Part shown: positions 24,169-34,788 of the stretch, piece by piece
Layout: the number at the start of each line of letters is the position of its first letter
Numbering within the stretch: the stretch's first letter is position 1
Assembly (NCBI GenBank): GCA_017305135.1
Contig: JAFKNA010000010.1
Coordinates: 84,196 to 148,195, forward strand
Source: Lysobacterales bacterium
Lineage (GTDB): Bacteria > Pseudomonadota > Gammaproteobacteria > Xanthomonadales > Rhodanobacteraceae
Direction of reading: 5' to 3'
DNA length: 64,000 bases
Notes under the pieces: model-generated
Seen by the model: the letters and a program-made list of their open reading frames with translations, nothing else
What the model was told of the DNA's origin: nothing
Database searches by the model: none
Position numbers and translations under genes: made by a program

Positions 24169-24801
24169 ATGGCGCGCAGCAAGTCCAGTTCCCGCTGGCT
24201 CAGGGAACATTTCAACGATCCCTTCGTCAAGCGCGCCCAGGCCGAGGGCTGGCGTTCGCGCGCGGTGTTCAAGCTCGAGGAGCTGATCGAGCGCGACCGC
24301 CTGCTGAGGCCCGGCATGGTGGTGGTGGATCTCGGCGCCGCGCCGGGCGGCTGGTCGCAAGTCGCGCGGCAGCGGCTTGGCGACAGCGGCCGGGTGATCG
24401 CCCTCGACATCCTGCCCATGCAGGGCATCGGCGGCGTGGAGTTCATCCAGGGCGACTTCCGCGAGGAAAGCGTACTGGAACAATTGCAGACGCTGCTCGG
24501 CGGCGTCGCGGTCGATCTTGTGCTTTCCGACATGGCCCCCAATCTGAGTGGCATGAGCGCCGTCGACCAGCCGCGGTCCATGCACCTGGTCGAACTGGCC
24601 GAGGAATTCGCCGCCGCGCACCTGGGCGAAGGCGGTGCCTTCCTCGCCAAGGTGTTCCAGGGCGAGGGTTTCGACGACCTGGTGCGGCGCTTGCGTGGTG
24701 ACTATGCGCGCGTCAGCATGCGCAAGCCGAAGGCTTCGCGCGCGCGCAGCCCTGAAGTGTATGCGCTGGCCACCGGCCGGCGCGCCAACGGAAACAGATG
24801 A
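24169..24801 (+). CDS. rlmE: 23S rRNA 2'-O-methyltransferase (U2552)
   Basis: FtsJ/RrmJ-type methyltransferase of 210 residues that methylates U2552 of 23S rRNA late in 50S assembly. SAM-binding motif I is [15 protein letters not shown]. The catalytic K-D-K triad is visible as the Lys in RAVFKLEEL, the Asp in [10 protein letters not shown] and the Lys in [11 protein letters not shown]. The RSPEVYAL ending is typical. It lies 79 bp upstream of ftsH, the usual rlmE-ftsH pair. Confidence 0.95.
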   Translation: MARSKSSSRWLREHFNDPFVKRAQAEGWRSRAVFKLEELIERDRLLRPGMVVVDLGAAPGGWSQVARQRLGDSGRVIALDILPMQGIGGVEFIQGDFREESVLEQLQTLLGGVAVDLVLSDMAPNLSGMSAVDQPRSMHLVELAEEFAAAHLGEGGAFLAKVFQGEGFDDLVRRLRGDYARVSMRKPKASRARSPEVYALATGRRANGNR

Positions 24802-24880
24802 TGCGAGATTGCGGAACGATCCCTGCCGTCCACCCTCTCAATGCCCGCCCCGGCGCGGCGTTCAGCGAGGCATGCGCACC

Positions 24881-26830
<1,950 letters not shown>

Positions 26831-26910
26831 GGAAGAACTGCACGAGTCACAGCGCGCAAGAGCTGGTCGGCGAAAGCCGATCCGGTTCTTGGAAGGCTTT
26901 GAGGCGCTGG

Positions 26911-26932
26911 GTTCCGGCGTTCGCCGGGACGA
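26911..26932. repeat. REP-like palindrome (family A, degenerate)
   Basis: GTTCCGGCGTTCGCCGGGAC and two more bases, shortly after ftsH. Confidence 0.45.
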
Positions 26933-26967
26933 TATCGCCCAGACGTCCTGACTGGCCGCCACTCTCC

Positions 26968-26995
26968 CGAAAGCCCGCCGTCCTGGCGGGCTTTT
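26968..26995 (+). terminator. Intrinsic terminator after ftsH
   Basis: A GAAAGCCCGCC arm, a short GTCCT loop, then GGCGGGCTTTT. A strong GC stem followed by T residues, 140 bp after ftsH. It separates ftsH from the protease-folP unit. Confidence 0.8.
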
Positions 26996-27122
26996 GCCTC
27001 GGGGCGTTCTTTCACGCCCGCGGCGATCCCATGCTAACGTGCGCGGCTGCCGTGGTCGGCGGCAGCGCGCAGTGCGCGCCCCGCCGTGGACGGCCAGCGA
27101 TTCTCTTCGTGGGGGTTTTGCC

Positions 27123-29741
27123 GTGTCGTTACGAGTCTTCCTGCTGGCCGGCCTGCTCGCCGCCGTCACCTCCGGCGCGGCACACGCCGCCGATCACTGG
27201 GTACGGGTGGAAACCGATGCCGCCGGCCTGCGCCAGCTCCTTGGCCCGCGCGTGGCCGCCACCGACTACGGCCGCTTCCAGTGGCTCCGGGTCGACGACG
27301 GCCAGCTCGCGCGTCTCGGATCCGCCACGGGCAACCGGGTCACGGTCGTCGACGATCCCTTCGTGTTGGATCTGGGTGGACGCCGGTTCGATCCGCTGGC
27401 CGGCGTTCCGCAGTTCGGAAGCTGGGGCAGCGCATCGACGACGGCTGCGACCAACCAGGCGGACTTCCGCCTGGTGCAGTTCCATGGGCCGGTGCGCGAG
27501 ACGGATCTCGCGGCGCTGCGCGCAGCCGGGCTCGAGCCCGTGCAGTACGTGCACCCCTTCAGCTACATCGCCTGGGGCAATGCGACCGGGCTGGAGCGCC
27601 TGCGCGGCGGCGCCGTGCGCTGGAGCGGCGAGTTCCTGCCGGCCTATCGCGTACTGCCGGCCTGGCGCACCCTCGATTCGGCGGAGCGCGAGGTGCACGT
27701 GCTGGTGTACCGGCACGCCGCGGCGATCGAAGCCGCGCTCGGCGCGGTCGGCAGGGCGGCCGGACCGCTGCAGCCGATCGACGCCCGGCTCGCCGTGGTG
27801 AACCTCCGCGTGGCCGGCGATCGCTTCGAGGAACTGGCGGCGATTCCCGGCGTCTACAGCGTGCAGCCGGTACCGACCGATGGCGGCCTGCGCGGCGAAA
27901 TGAGCAACCAGGTCAACGCCGGCAACATCGATGGCGGCAACCTGGCCTTCCCGGGCTATCTCGGCTGGCTGGCCGGCATCGGCCTCGACGGCAGCGGCGT
28001 GATCCTCGCCAACGTGGACGGCGGCATCTACGACACCCACCCGGATCTCGTCGCGCGCATGCTGCCCTGCCTCGGCACCACCTGCGGCGGCAGCCAGGTC
28101 GATTCGCATGGCACGCATACCGCGGCCATCATGGCCGGCGACGGCAGTTCGGGCGTGCTGGCGGGCGATTTCCTGCGCGGGCTCGGCATGGCGCCCGGCG
28201 CCCACCTCGTCGAGCAGGTCTATTCCCCGACCTTCACCCAGCCGGGCGGCATGCTCAGGCTGATGACCGACTCGCAGCGCAACGGCGCCTTCGGCTCGGG
28301 CAACAGCTGGGGACCCGCAGGCAGCCCGCGCGGCTACGACGGCGATACCCGGCAGGTCGACGTCGGCGTGCGCGACGCCGATCCGGACGCGCCGGGCGAC
28401 CAGCCGCTGCTGTACGTGCTCTCGATCATGAACGGCTACGGCGGCGTGACCTCGCTCGGCACGCCCGACGAGGGCAAGAACCGGTTCGCCATCGGCTCGA
28501 CCAAGATGCAGTCGAGCACGACCGTGCAGTACCCCGACATCGACAACCTGTCCTCCAACAGCGCCCACGGCCCCGCGCTGGACGGGCGCGGCGTCCCCGA
28601 CCTGGTGGCACCGGGCTGCGACGTCGATTCGGCCGCCAGCGCGACCGGCTACGGACTCAAGTGCGGCACCAGCATGGCTTCGCCCCACGTCACCGGCGCG
28701 GCGGCGCTGTTCGCCGAGTACTACCGCGAGCTCACCGGCGGCACCGATCCGAGCCCCGCGCTGGTCAAGGCCGTCTTTACCGGCGCGGCGAAGAACCTGA
28801 CCGGCAACCGCGACGCCGATGGCGCAGTGATGACGCGCCTGTTCGATTCGAAGCAGGGCTGGGGACGCATGCAGGTGGCGCCGGTACTGGCGCCTGGGCA
28901 GGCCGTGCAGTACGTCGACCAGAGCGTCGTCTTCGACAATACCGGCGAGAGCTGGGTGGAGACCTTCGTCGCCGACGATCCCGGCCAGCCGATCCGCATC
29001 ATGCTGGCGTGGACGGACGCGCCCGGGCACGGTCTCGGCGGGACCACGCCGGCGTGGAACAACGACCTCGACCTGCGCGTCACCGGCGCCGGCACCGCGT
29101 ACCTGGGCAACGACCTGGACCCGCAGGGCTGGTCGAAGACCGGCGGCAGCGCCGATGCCAGGAACAACACCGAAGCCGTGTACCTGAAGCCGGAGCAGCA
29201 CGCCGGGGCGGTGACGGTGGAAGTCTTCGCCGCGGACCTCAATTCCGACGGCCTGCCGAATCGCGCCGGCGCTACCGACCAGGATTTCGCGCTGGTCTGC
29301 TACAACTGCCGTGGCGAGCCGCAGGAAGTGGATCTGGCCGTCAGTGCGGCGGTGGCCGAGGAACTGGCGATCGCCGGTGAGCCGCTTTCGTTCACTGCGG
29401 AAATCATCAACCGGGGTCCGGCGCCGGCCAGCGGGCTGCGCATCGACGTGAACGCGCCCGGCCTCGCCAGTGCCTCGATCGACGCCGGGGACGGCTGGAG
29501 TTGCGGCCCCAGTTTCGTGCTCCTGAGCTGCACGCACGCCGCTCCGCTCGACGCCGGCGCCACGATGTCATTCGCCGGCAGCGCGATCGTCGGCACCGCC
29601 GCGCCCGATCCGCTGAGCCTCACGTTCACGGTGTCCGCGATCGAGGCCGACGTGGACGAGGGCGACAATACCGTCGTGGTGGCGGTGCCGCTTCTCGACC
29701 GCATCTTCGCCGCCGGATTCGAGGACGCGGGGTTGCCGTGA
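27123..29741 (+). CDS. Secreted subtilisin-like serine protease
   Basis: Exported S8-family protease of 872 residues. The GTG at 27123 has GGGGGTT upstream and begins a signal peptide ending SGAAHA. A propeptide-like region follows. The catalytic triad is about Asp299 (ANVDGGIYDTHPDL), His329 (DSHGTHTA) and Ser517 (CGTSMASPH). After the catalytic domain come a jelly-roll-like P-domain-type region (QSVVFDNTGESW, RIMLAWTDAPG) and a CARDB/DUF11-like domain (VDLAVSAAV, AEIINRGPAPASGL). The protein ends IFAAGFEDAGLP, sharing the IFxxGFE-like tail with the HAF-repeat protein. It overlaps folP by four bases although the two are functionally unrelated. Confidence 0.9.
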   Translation: MSLRVFLLAGLLAAVTSGAAHAADHWVRVETDAAGLRQLLGPRVAATDYGRFQWLRVDDGQLARLGSATGNRVTVVDDPFVLDLGGRRFDPLAGVPQFGSWGSASTTAATNQADFRLVQFHGPVRETDLAALRAAGLEPVQYVHPFSYIAWGNATGLERLRGGAVRWSGEFLPAYRVLPAWRTLDSAEREVHVLVYRHAAAIEAALGAVGRAAGPLQPIDARLAVVNLRVAGDRFEELAAIPGVYSVQPVPTDGGLRGEMSNQVNAGNIDGGNLAFPGYLGWLAGIGLDGSGVILANVDGGIYDTHPDLVARMLPCLGTTCGGSQVDSHGTHTAAIMAGDGSSGVLAGDFLRGLGMAPGAHLVEQVYSPTFTQPGGMLRLMTDSQRNGAFGSGNSWGPAGSPRGYDGDTRQVDVGVRDADPDAPGDQPLLYVLSIMNGYGGVTSLGTPDEGKNRFAIGSTKMQSSTTVQYPDIDNLSSNSAHGPALDGRGVPDLVAPGCDVDSAASATGYGLKCGTSMASPHVTGAAALFAEYYRELTGGTDPSPALVKAVFTGAAKNLTGNRDADGAVMTRLFDSKQGWGRMQVAPVLAPGQAVQYVDQSVVFDNTGESWVETFVADDPGQPIRIMLAWTDAPGHGLGGTTPAWNNDLDLRVTGAGTAYLGNDLDPQGWSKTGGSADARNNTEAVYLKPEQHAGAVTVEVFAADLNSDGLPNRAGATDQDFALVCYNCRGEPQEVDLAVSAAVAEELAIAGEPLSFTAEIINRGPAPASGLRIDVNAPGLASASIDAGDGWSCGPSFVLLSCTHAAPLDAGATMSFAGSAIVGTAAPDPLSLTFTVSAIEADVDEGDNTVVVAVPLLDRIFAAGFEDAGLP

Positions 29742-30631
29742 TCCATCGCGAGCTCGATTGTGGCGGCCGCCTGCTGCGGCTGGACCGACCGCGCATCTGC
29801 GGCATCCTGAACCTCACCGACGACTCATTTTCCGGCGACGGTCTCGGCGGTGCCGTCGAAGTGGCGGTGGCGCGCGGGGTGGCGATGGTCGAGGCGGGCG
29901 CGGACCTCCTCGACGTCGGTGCGGAATCGACGCGCCCCGGCGCCGAACCCGTGCCCGCCGAAGCCGAGATCGCCCGGCTGGTGCCGGTGCTCGAAGTGCT
30001 GTCGCGCGCGGTGCCGGTGCCGCTCTCGGTCGATACCTCCAGGCCGGAGGTGATGCGCGCCGCGGTGGCGGCCGGCGCCGGCCTCGTCAACGACGTGTAC
30101 GCGCTGCGCCGCGAGGGTGCGCTGGACATGGCGGCGGAATTGCGCGTGCCGGTCTGCCTCATGCACATGCAGGGCGAGCCGCGCACGATGCAGGACGATC
30201 CGCATTACGAGGACGTCGTCGGCGAGGTGCACCGCTTCCTCGCCGAGCGGCTGTTCGCCTGCCAGATGGCCGGCATCGAGAAGAAGAACATCCTCGTCGA
30301 TCCGGGCTTCGGCTTCGGCAAGAACCTGCAGCACAACCTCGTCCTGCTGGCCTCGCTCGGCAGGCTGGCGGAACTCGCGCCGGTGCTGGCCGGCGCTTCG
30401 CGCAAGGCCATGATCGGCGCGCTGACCGGGCGCGACGCCGGGCCGGCGCGGGCCACGGGCTCGGCCGCGGCGGCACTGATCGCGGTGCAGAACGGTGCCT
30501 CGATCGTGCGCGTGCACGACGTCGCGGAAACCCGCGATGCGCTCGCAGTATGGCAGGCGGTCGCTGCGGCTGCGCCGCCGCCGCAGCGCAGTGCCACGGC
30601 GGCGACGCCGTCGCTGTGGGACGAGGACTGA
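29738..30631 (+). CDS. folP: Dihydropteroate synthase
   Basis: Joins 4-aminobenzoate to hydroxymethyl-dihydropterin pyrophosphate in folate synthesis, the sulfonamide target. 297 residues with the TIM-barrel landmarks ICGILNLTDDSFSGDG, GADLLDVGAESTRPGAEPV, LSVDTSRPEV, AGAGLVNDVYALR, PVCLMHMQGEPRTMQ, ILVDPGFGFGKN and GASRKAMIG. The first motif usually reads ILNVTPDSFSDGG; here Pro and Ser-Asp are replaced, a mild divergence. The GTG start overlaps the protease stop as GTGA. In many relatives folP follows ftsH directly and glmM follows; here the protease is between and glmM is absent. Confidence 0.93.
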   Translation: MIHRELDCGGRLLRLDRPRICGILNLTDDSFSGDGLGGAVEVAVARGVAMVEAGADLLDVGAESTRPGAEPVPAEAEIARLVPVLEVLSRAVPVPLSVDTSRPEVMRAAVAAGAGLVNDVYALRREGALDMAAELRVPVCLMHMQGEPRTMQDDPHYEDVVGEVHRFLAERLFACQMAGIEKKNILVDPGFGFGKNLQHNLVLLASLGRLAELAPVLAGASRKAMIGALTGRDAGPARATGSAAAALIAVQNGASIVRVHDVAETRDALAVWQAVAAAAPPPQRSATAATPSLWDED

Positions 30632-30741
30632 AGGACCCCGGCGGCGCGAACGACCGAGGCTTGGGCGGCCGTGAAGGAGCCGAACAACCGTCAAGGAGAG
30701 GCCGCCGCTGCTCCGCACAAGCCGGCAACGCGTGCCGCTCC

Positions 30742-30770
30742 TGGGAGGGCCGGTCTCCCGACCGGCCGCT
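30742..30770. repeat. Family B palindrome
   Basis: A GGGAGG flank then GCCGGTCTCCCGACCGGC and CGCT, identical in core to the copies in the nnrS-nadA gap. Confidence 0.7.
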
Positions 30771-30897
30771 CTGCTTCATCGGGGCGGCCGCCGGGAGCGC
30801 CGGGCCGGAGCCCGGCATTCCCAACGCGCCTAGTCTCCGCTGCGGGAACATCATGTCCCGTCCCGAAGAAGGCCGGGACTGGGCGCCTGCCCCACGA

Positions 30898-30923
30898 TGA
30901 TGCCCGCGCTGGCGGGCATCACG
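30898..30923. repeat. REP-like palindrome (family A)
   Basis: ATGATGCCCGCGCTGGCGGG then CATCAC, 27 bp from the stop of the HAF-repeat gene. Confidence 0.6.
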
Positions 30924-30949
30924 TCGGACGCTTCGAGCAGCGCTTCGGG

Positions 30950-32017
30950 CTACCGGACCGGCGGCAGTTCGAAGCCGTTCTGGAATATTCCGTCGGGGGC
31001 GTCGAGCTTGATGATGTACGACTGCAACGCCGTGTCACCGAAGGCCCAGCCACCGAGGGTGTAGCCGTCGGCCGACATGGCGGTGAGGCCACCGACGAGA
31101 TCGCCCCAGCCGTCCGGAATCGCGATGCCCTGCTCGTCGAGGAATTCGGGCAGGGTGACCGTGCCGACGCCTTCGCGCCAGATCATCGGTGCACGCGGCG
31201 GGATGTCGAAGAAGCCGGTGCTGCCGACCACGGTCCTGCCATCGGCGCTGACCGCGAAGGCGAACGTCATGCCCGGAATCAGGGTCACGCCGTCTTGCGC
31301 GCTCCAGCGCCAGGAGCCCATGTTGAAATCCGAATCCACGTAATTGGAACCGACCGCGAAGCGACCGTCGATGCTGACGGCGCTGACTTCGCCGACCGGA
31401 TTGCCGTCGGCATCCTCGATGTCCATGGGTTCGCCGGCGACCCAGAGCACGCCGGTGCGGTCGCCGAAGTCCTGGTCGTTCCAGCCTCCGATCACCGAAC
31501 CGTCGGCGCTGATCGCATTGGCGCGGGAGGCGTTGGCGGGCCGGTTCACCGGCAACGCGATCATGCCGTCCTTGGCCGTCCACATGAACGCCTGGGCGAC
31601 GCCGACGAAGTCATCGTCGAACGAAAGGCCGACCATGGTGCCGTCCGAGGAGATGTCGTAGGCGCTGGAGTTGGTGCTCAGCTTGTCGGTGAGCTGTACC
31701 GGCGCCTGGCCGATGGCGGCATAGGCCGCGTGGTCGCGCCCGCCCTCCTGCGCACCACCGTTCTCGGGCACGGTGCCGCCGATCGTGCCGGAATCGTTGA
31801 TGCCCATGGCGCCGTTGAGCGCGGGCAGGACTTCCTCCGTGCCGGTCCCGGCCGTCCAGCGGACGCCCATGTAATCGGCGGCGCCGGTTGCGTAAGCCCC
31901 ATTGGGAGAAATCCGGGTGATCTGGAGGTTTGGAGTCTGCAGCTCGACGAAGGTGCCGGATGCGGCGGCCGTGCCGGAGAGGGCCAGCGTGATGCCGGCG
32001 GCGAGGAGTAGGCGCAT
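30950..32017 (-). CDS. Exported HAF-repeat protein with GFE tail
   Basis: Secreted protein of 355 residues. A signal peptide ends LSGTAAASG. The mature chain consists of about six to seven repeats with the pattern D-G-x-x-V-x-G then W (for example ISADGSVIGGWN, VSADGRTVVGST, MSADGYTLGGWA), as in HAF-type extracellular repeat proteins, probably a beta-propeller. The C-terminus reads GIFQNGFELPPVR, matching the tail of the subtilase. Function is unknown; cell-surface or extracellular location is likely. It is convergent with folP. Confidence 0.75.
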   Translation of the reverse strand: MRLLLAAGITLALSGTAAASGTFVELQTPNLQITRISPNGAYATGAADYMGVRWTAGTGTEEVLPALNGAMGINDSGTIGGTVPENGGAQEGGRDHAAYAAIGQAPVQLTDKLSTNSSAYDISSDGTMVGLSFDDDFVGVAQAFMWTAKDGMIALPVNRPANASRANAISADGSVIGGWNDQDFGDRTGVLWVAGEPMDIEDADGNPVGEVSAVSIDGRFAVGSNYVDSDFNMGSWRWSAQDGVTLIPGMTFAFAVSADGRTVVGSTGFFDIPPRAPMIWREGVGTVTLPEFLDEQGIAIPDGWGDLVGGLTAMSADGYTLGGWAFGDTALQSYIIKLDAPDGIFQNGFELPPVR

Positions 32018-32048
32018 GGTCGATTCCGTGATTCAGGGAAGGGCTGGC

Positions 32049-32075
32049 CGGAGCGCGACCGATCTTGGTCGCGCC
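32049..32075. repeat. Family C-like repeat (variant)
   Basis: GGAGCGCGACCGATCTTGGT then CGCGCC, upstream of the HAF-repeat gene. Confidence 0.4.
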
Positions 32076-32226
32076 CGAAGCACGCCCGATCCTCGCATCC
32101 GCGGGAAGCGGCCACATTCGCGCTTCGTTCGCGCATGATTCCCGCGACGTGAATGCCGTTTCCGAAGCGCAGGTGAGGCGAATGTCGGCGAATCGGCCGC
32201 GATCAGGTGCGGAAAATCCTGTAAGC

Positions 32227-34686
32227 TCAGCGCGTCGCCGCCAGCGGCTCGTCCAGCAACCCGGCCGGTAGCGAGCGCTCCCCTGCAAGCGCCCGGGCCC
32301 GTTGCAGGGCGGCCCGCCACGCACCCTCCTCACCGAGGGCGCGGTAATAGCGTGCCTGCAGCACCGCGCAGGCGAAGTCCGTGGTTGCCCAGCGGGCGGC
32401 GAGGCCCACCACCGCGCTGGCCTGTTCCAGTTCGCCGCTGTCGATCAGACGCGTGCCGAAGGAGTCGACCACCTCCGCCGTATCCGCCGGCACTTCGAAG
32501 CGGCTGGCGAGTGCCAGCGCCCGCCGGTACGCGGCGATCGCATCAGGGTGTCGTCCGCCCGCCCAGGCATGTTCCGCTTCGGCGAGGACGGCATACACCG
32601 GCATCGGCGGCACGCTGTCGCCGCCACCCCAATCGCGCAGGCGTGCCGCTTCGGCGCCGGCGCCCTGCTCGTCGCCCTGCGCGCGCAACGCACGCGTCAG
32701 GAGCAGCCAGGCGCGCGCCCGCTCGCGGTCATAGTCGGGCAGGGCGTAGCCCTTGGTGGCTGCGGCGGCCAGTTCACCGGCGGCTTCGAAGCGGCCGGCG
32801 GCGTATTCGAGCACCGCCTGCTCGTACTGATGGCGCGCGGCCAGGAACGGGCTGGCCGCGGCTGCGGGCGCAGCGAGTTCGCCGAGCAGGTCGCGCGCTG
32901 CCCCGAGCTGGCCGGTGGCGGTGAGCGCCGCCACGCGTTCCATCTCCACCCCGAGCCGCGTGCCGGCGTTCTCCAGACCGTCGAGCACCTCGACGGCACG
33001 GGTGGTGGCGGCGAGCGCGGCGGCCGGCTGGAGCAGGGCGAGCTGGGTGCCGGCCATGTTGCCGAGCGTGGCGGCCAGCTCGTTGAGGGCGCCAAAGCGC
33101 TCGAACTGCGCTGCTGCGCGTTGGTGCGCGGCCAGCGATTGCATGAAGCGGCCGCGTTTGCCGGCGTCGATGGCCTCGTTCTCGTCCACGCGTGCCAAGG
33201 CGAGCGCATCCCCGGCCAGCTCCAGGGCGACCCTTGCCCGCGCGAAATCCGCCGCCGCTCCGTCGTAGTCGCCTTGCGCCGCGCGCGCCACCGCCAAGCC
33301 CGTGAACGCCTGGCCCACGGCGGCCGGCTGGTTGCGCTGCTCCAGCAGCTGCACGGCCTCGCTGAATGCGCGCTGCGCGTCACCGAAGCGGTCCTGCCGT
33401 ACGGCGACCGCGCCGAGCCCGTTGAGCACGCGGCCGCGCAGGACCGGCCTGGCCTCGGCCGCGAGTTCCGGCAGGAGCGCCTCCAGCCGCTGCCGGGCCT
33501 TGGCAAGCTGGCCGGCGCGATACTCGATCTGGCCGAGGCGCAGCGCCAGTTCGGGCATCTGCCTGACTTCCGCCGGGGCGCCGTCGAGCAGGCGGCGCGC
33601 GGTATCGAGGTCGTCGGTCAGCATGGCCGCCTCGGCACGCGCGAAGATCTCGTCGGCGGTGAGCGAGTGCAGGTCGCGGCCCGGCACGGCGCGGCCGAGC
33701 AGGGACAGGAGGCGCTCGGAGGCGACGCGCGTGGCTTCCACCACGTCCGCGTCGCTCGCCTCGACCTGCCTGTGGCTGCCGTCACGGCCGGTCAGCGCCA
33801 GCACCACCCGCCAATCGTCGGCCGCACGCGAGACCGTGGGTTCGACCAGGTAGTGGGCACCCGTGGCGGCGACAACGCCCTCTGTGTTCCCGCCGCGCGC
33901 GAGTGCCACCACGTTGTCGCTCGGCACCACGGCCAGTCCGCTGTCGCGCAGGCGCGTGGCGACGAGGTCCATCAGGCCCAGTCGCAGCCACGACCACTCG
34001 GCGTGCGCGCTCACGGCGGCGGGCATGACGGCGGTGGTGTCGCCGGGCGCTGCCCGCGCGGCGCCGGCCAGCCCTGCGTTGCCGAGCGGGGCAATCGGGC
34101 TGGGCCGCACGCTCCACAGCCAGGCGCCCCCTGCGGCGGCCAGGAAGGCCAGCAGCAGGGCCGCTGCGAATCTCCATCGCCCGGCGCGACGCCGGCTCGA
34201 ACGGGTGCCCAATGCCGGCGCGACCGCCTGCGTGCCTGGTGGCGGCTCCGCCGCGGCTGCCGGAGCGGCATCCTCGGAAGGCGGCGCGATGGCCGGTGTC
34301 GCGGCCGGCGGCGCCTCGGTGCGCATTCGCCCCGTTGCAACGTCGGCCGGCAGGGTATCCGCCAGCGCCTGCGTTTCGACTTCGCCGACCCAACGGTAGC
34401 CGAACCGCGGGATGGTGCGGATCGCGTGCTGCTCCTGGCCGTCGTCGCCGACCGCGCGCCGCGCCTTCAGGATGGTCTGTCCGAGCAGCGTGTCGCTGAC
34501 GTCGGCGCGTCCCCATACGGCGGCGATGAGCTCGTCCCGCCCGATCGCGCGATCGCGGTTCTCCAGCAGGTAGACGAGGCAATCGAAGACCTTCGGCGAC
34601 AGCGCGAGCACGCATCCGCCGTCCTGCAGCTCGCGTGCCTGCGGATCGATGCGGTAATGACCGAAACGGTATGAAACGGATTGCAT
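32227..34686 (-). CDS. CadC-type membrane transcription regulator with TPR domain
   Basis: Large regulator of 819 residues. Residues 1-105 are an OmpR/CadC winged-helix domain (FGHYRIDPQARELQ, LSPKVFDCLVYLLENRD, TIPRFGYRWVGEVE). A Pro/Ala-rich linker follows, then one transmembrane helix (FAAALLLAFLAAAGGAWLW) near residue 170. A periplasmic region carries a long array of TPR-like helical pairs (such as ALRLGQIEYRAGQLAKARQRLEALLPEL). Similar proteins sense envelope or nutrient signals; the target genes are unknown. It is transcribed toward the HAF gene, about 210 bp away, which is a possible but unproved target. Confidence 0.8.
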   Translation of the reverse strand: MQSVSYRFGHYRIDPQARELQDGGCVLALSPKVFDCLVYLLENRDRAIGRDELIAAVWGRADVSDTLLGQTILKARRAVGDDGQEQHAIRTIPRFGYRWVGEVETQALADTLPADVATGRMRTEAPPAATPAIAPPSEDAAPAAAAEPPPGTQAVAPALGTRSSRRRAGRWRFAAALLLAFLAAAGGAWLWSVRPSPIAPLGNAGLAGAARAAPGDTTAVMPAAVSAHAEWSWLRLGLMDLVATRLRDSGLAVVPSDNVVALARGGNTEGVVAATGAHYLVEPTVSRAADDWRVVLALTGRDGSHRQVEASDADVVEATRVASERLLSLLGRAVPGRDLHSLTADEIFARAEAAMLTDDLDTARRLLDGAPAEVRQMPELALRLGQIEYRAGQLAKARQRLEALLPELAAEARPVLRGRVLNGLGAVAVRQDRFGDAQRAFSEAVQLLEQRNQPAAVGQAFTGLAVARAAQGDYDGAAADFARARVALELAGDALALARVDENEAIDAGKRGRFMQSLAAHQRAAAQFERFGALNELAATLGNMAGTQLALLQPAAALAATTRAVEVLDGLENAGTRLGVEMERVAALTATGQLGAARDLLGELAAPAAAASPFLAARHQYEQAVLEYAAGRFEAAGELAAAATKGYALPDYDRERARAWLLLTRALRAQGDEQGAGAEAARLRDWGGGDSVPPMPVYAVLAEAEHAWAGGRHPDAIAAYRRALALASRFEVPADTAEVVDSFGTRLIDSGELEQASAVVGLAARWATTDFACAVLQARYYRALGEEGAWRAALQRARALAGERSLPAGLLDEPLAATR

Positions 34687-34788
34687 GGTGCGGATTATCG
34701 GCTGCGCACGAGCGGGGGCATAGCGCCGCCACGCCGTTGAAGTCCGGATCCCCTCAGGCCCGGCGGCTCACGCATCAGCATGGCCCCG

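Larger units (their letters stand above)
30632..30949. other. Gene-free gap with repeats after folP
   Basis: No credible gene. It contains a family B palindrome and a family A palindrome close to the 3' end of the HAF-repeat gene. The convergent gene ends suggest these act partly as terminators. Confidence 0.6.

Noticed and set aside
32302-34674. 790-codon frame opposite the TPR regulator
   Set aside because: Shadow of a gene with clear winged-helix and TPR features.
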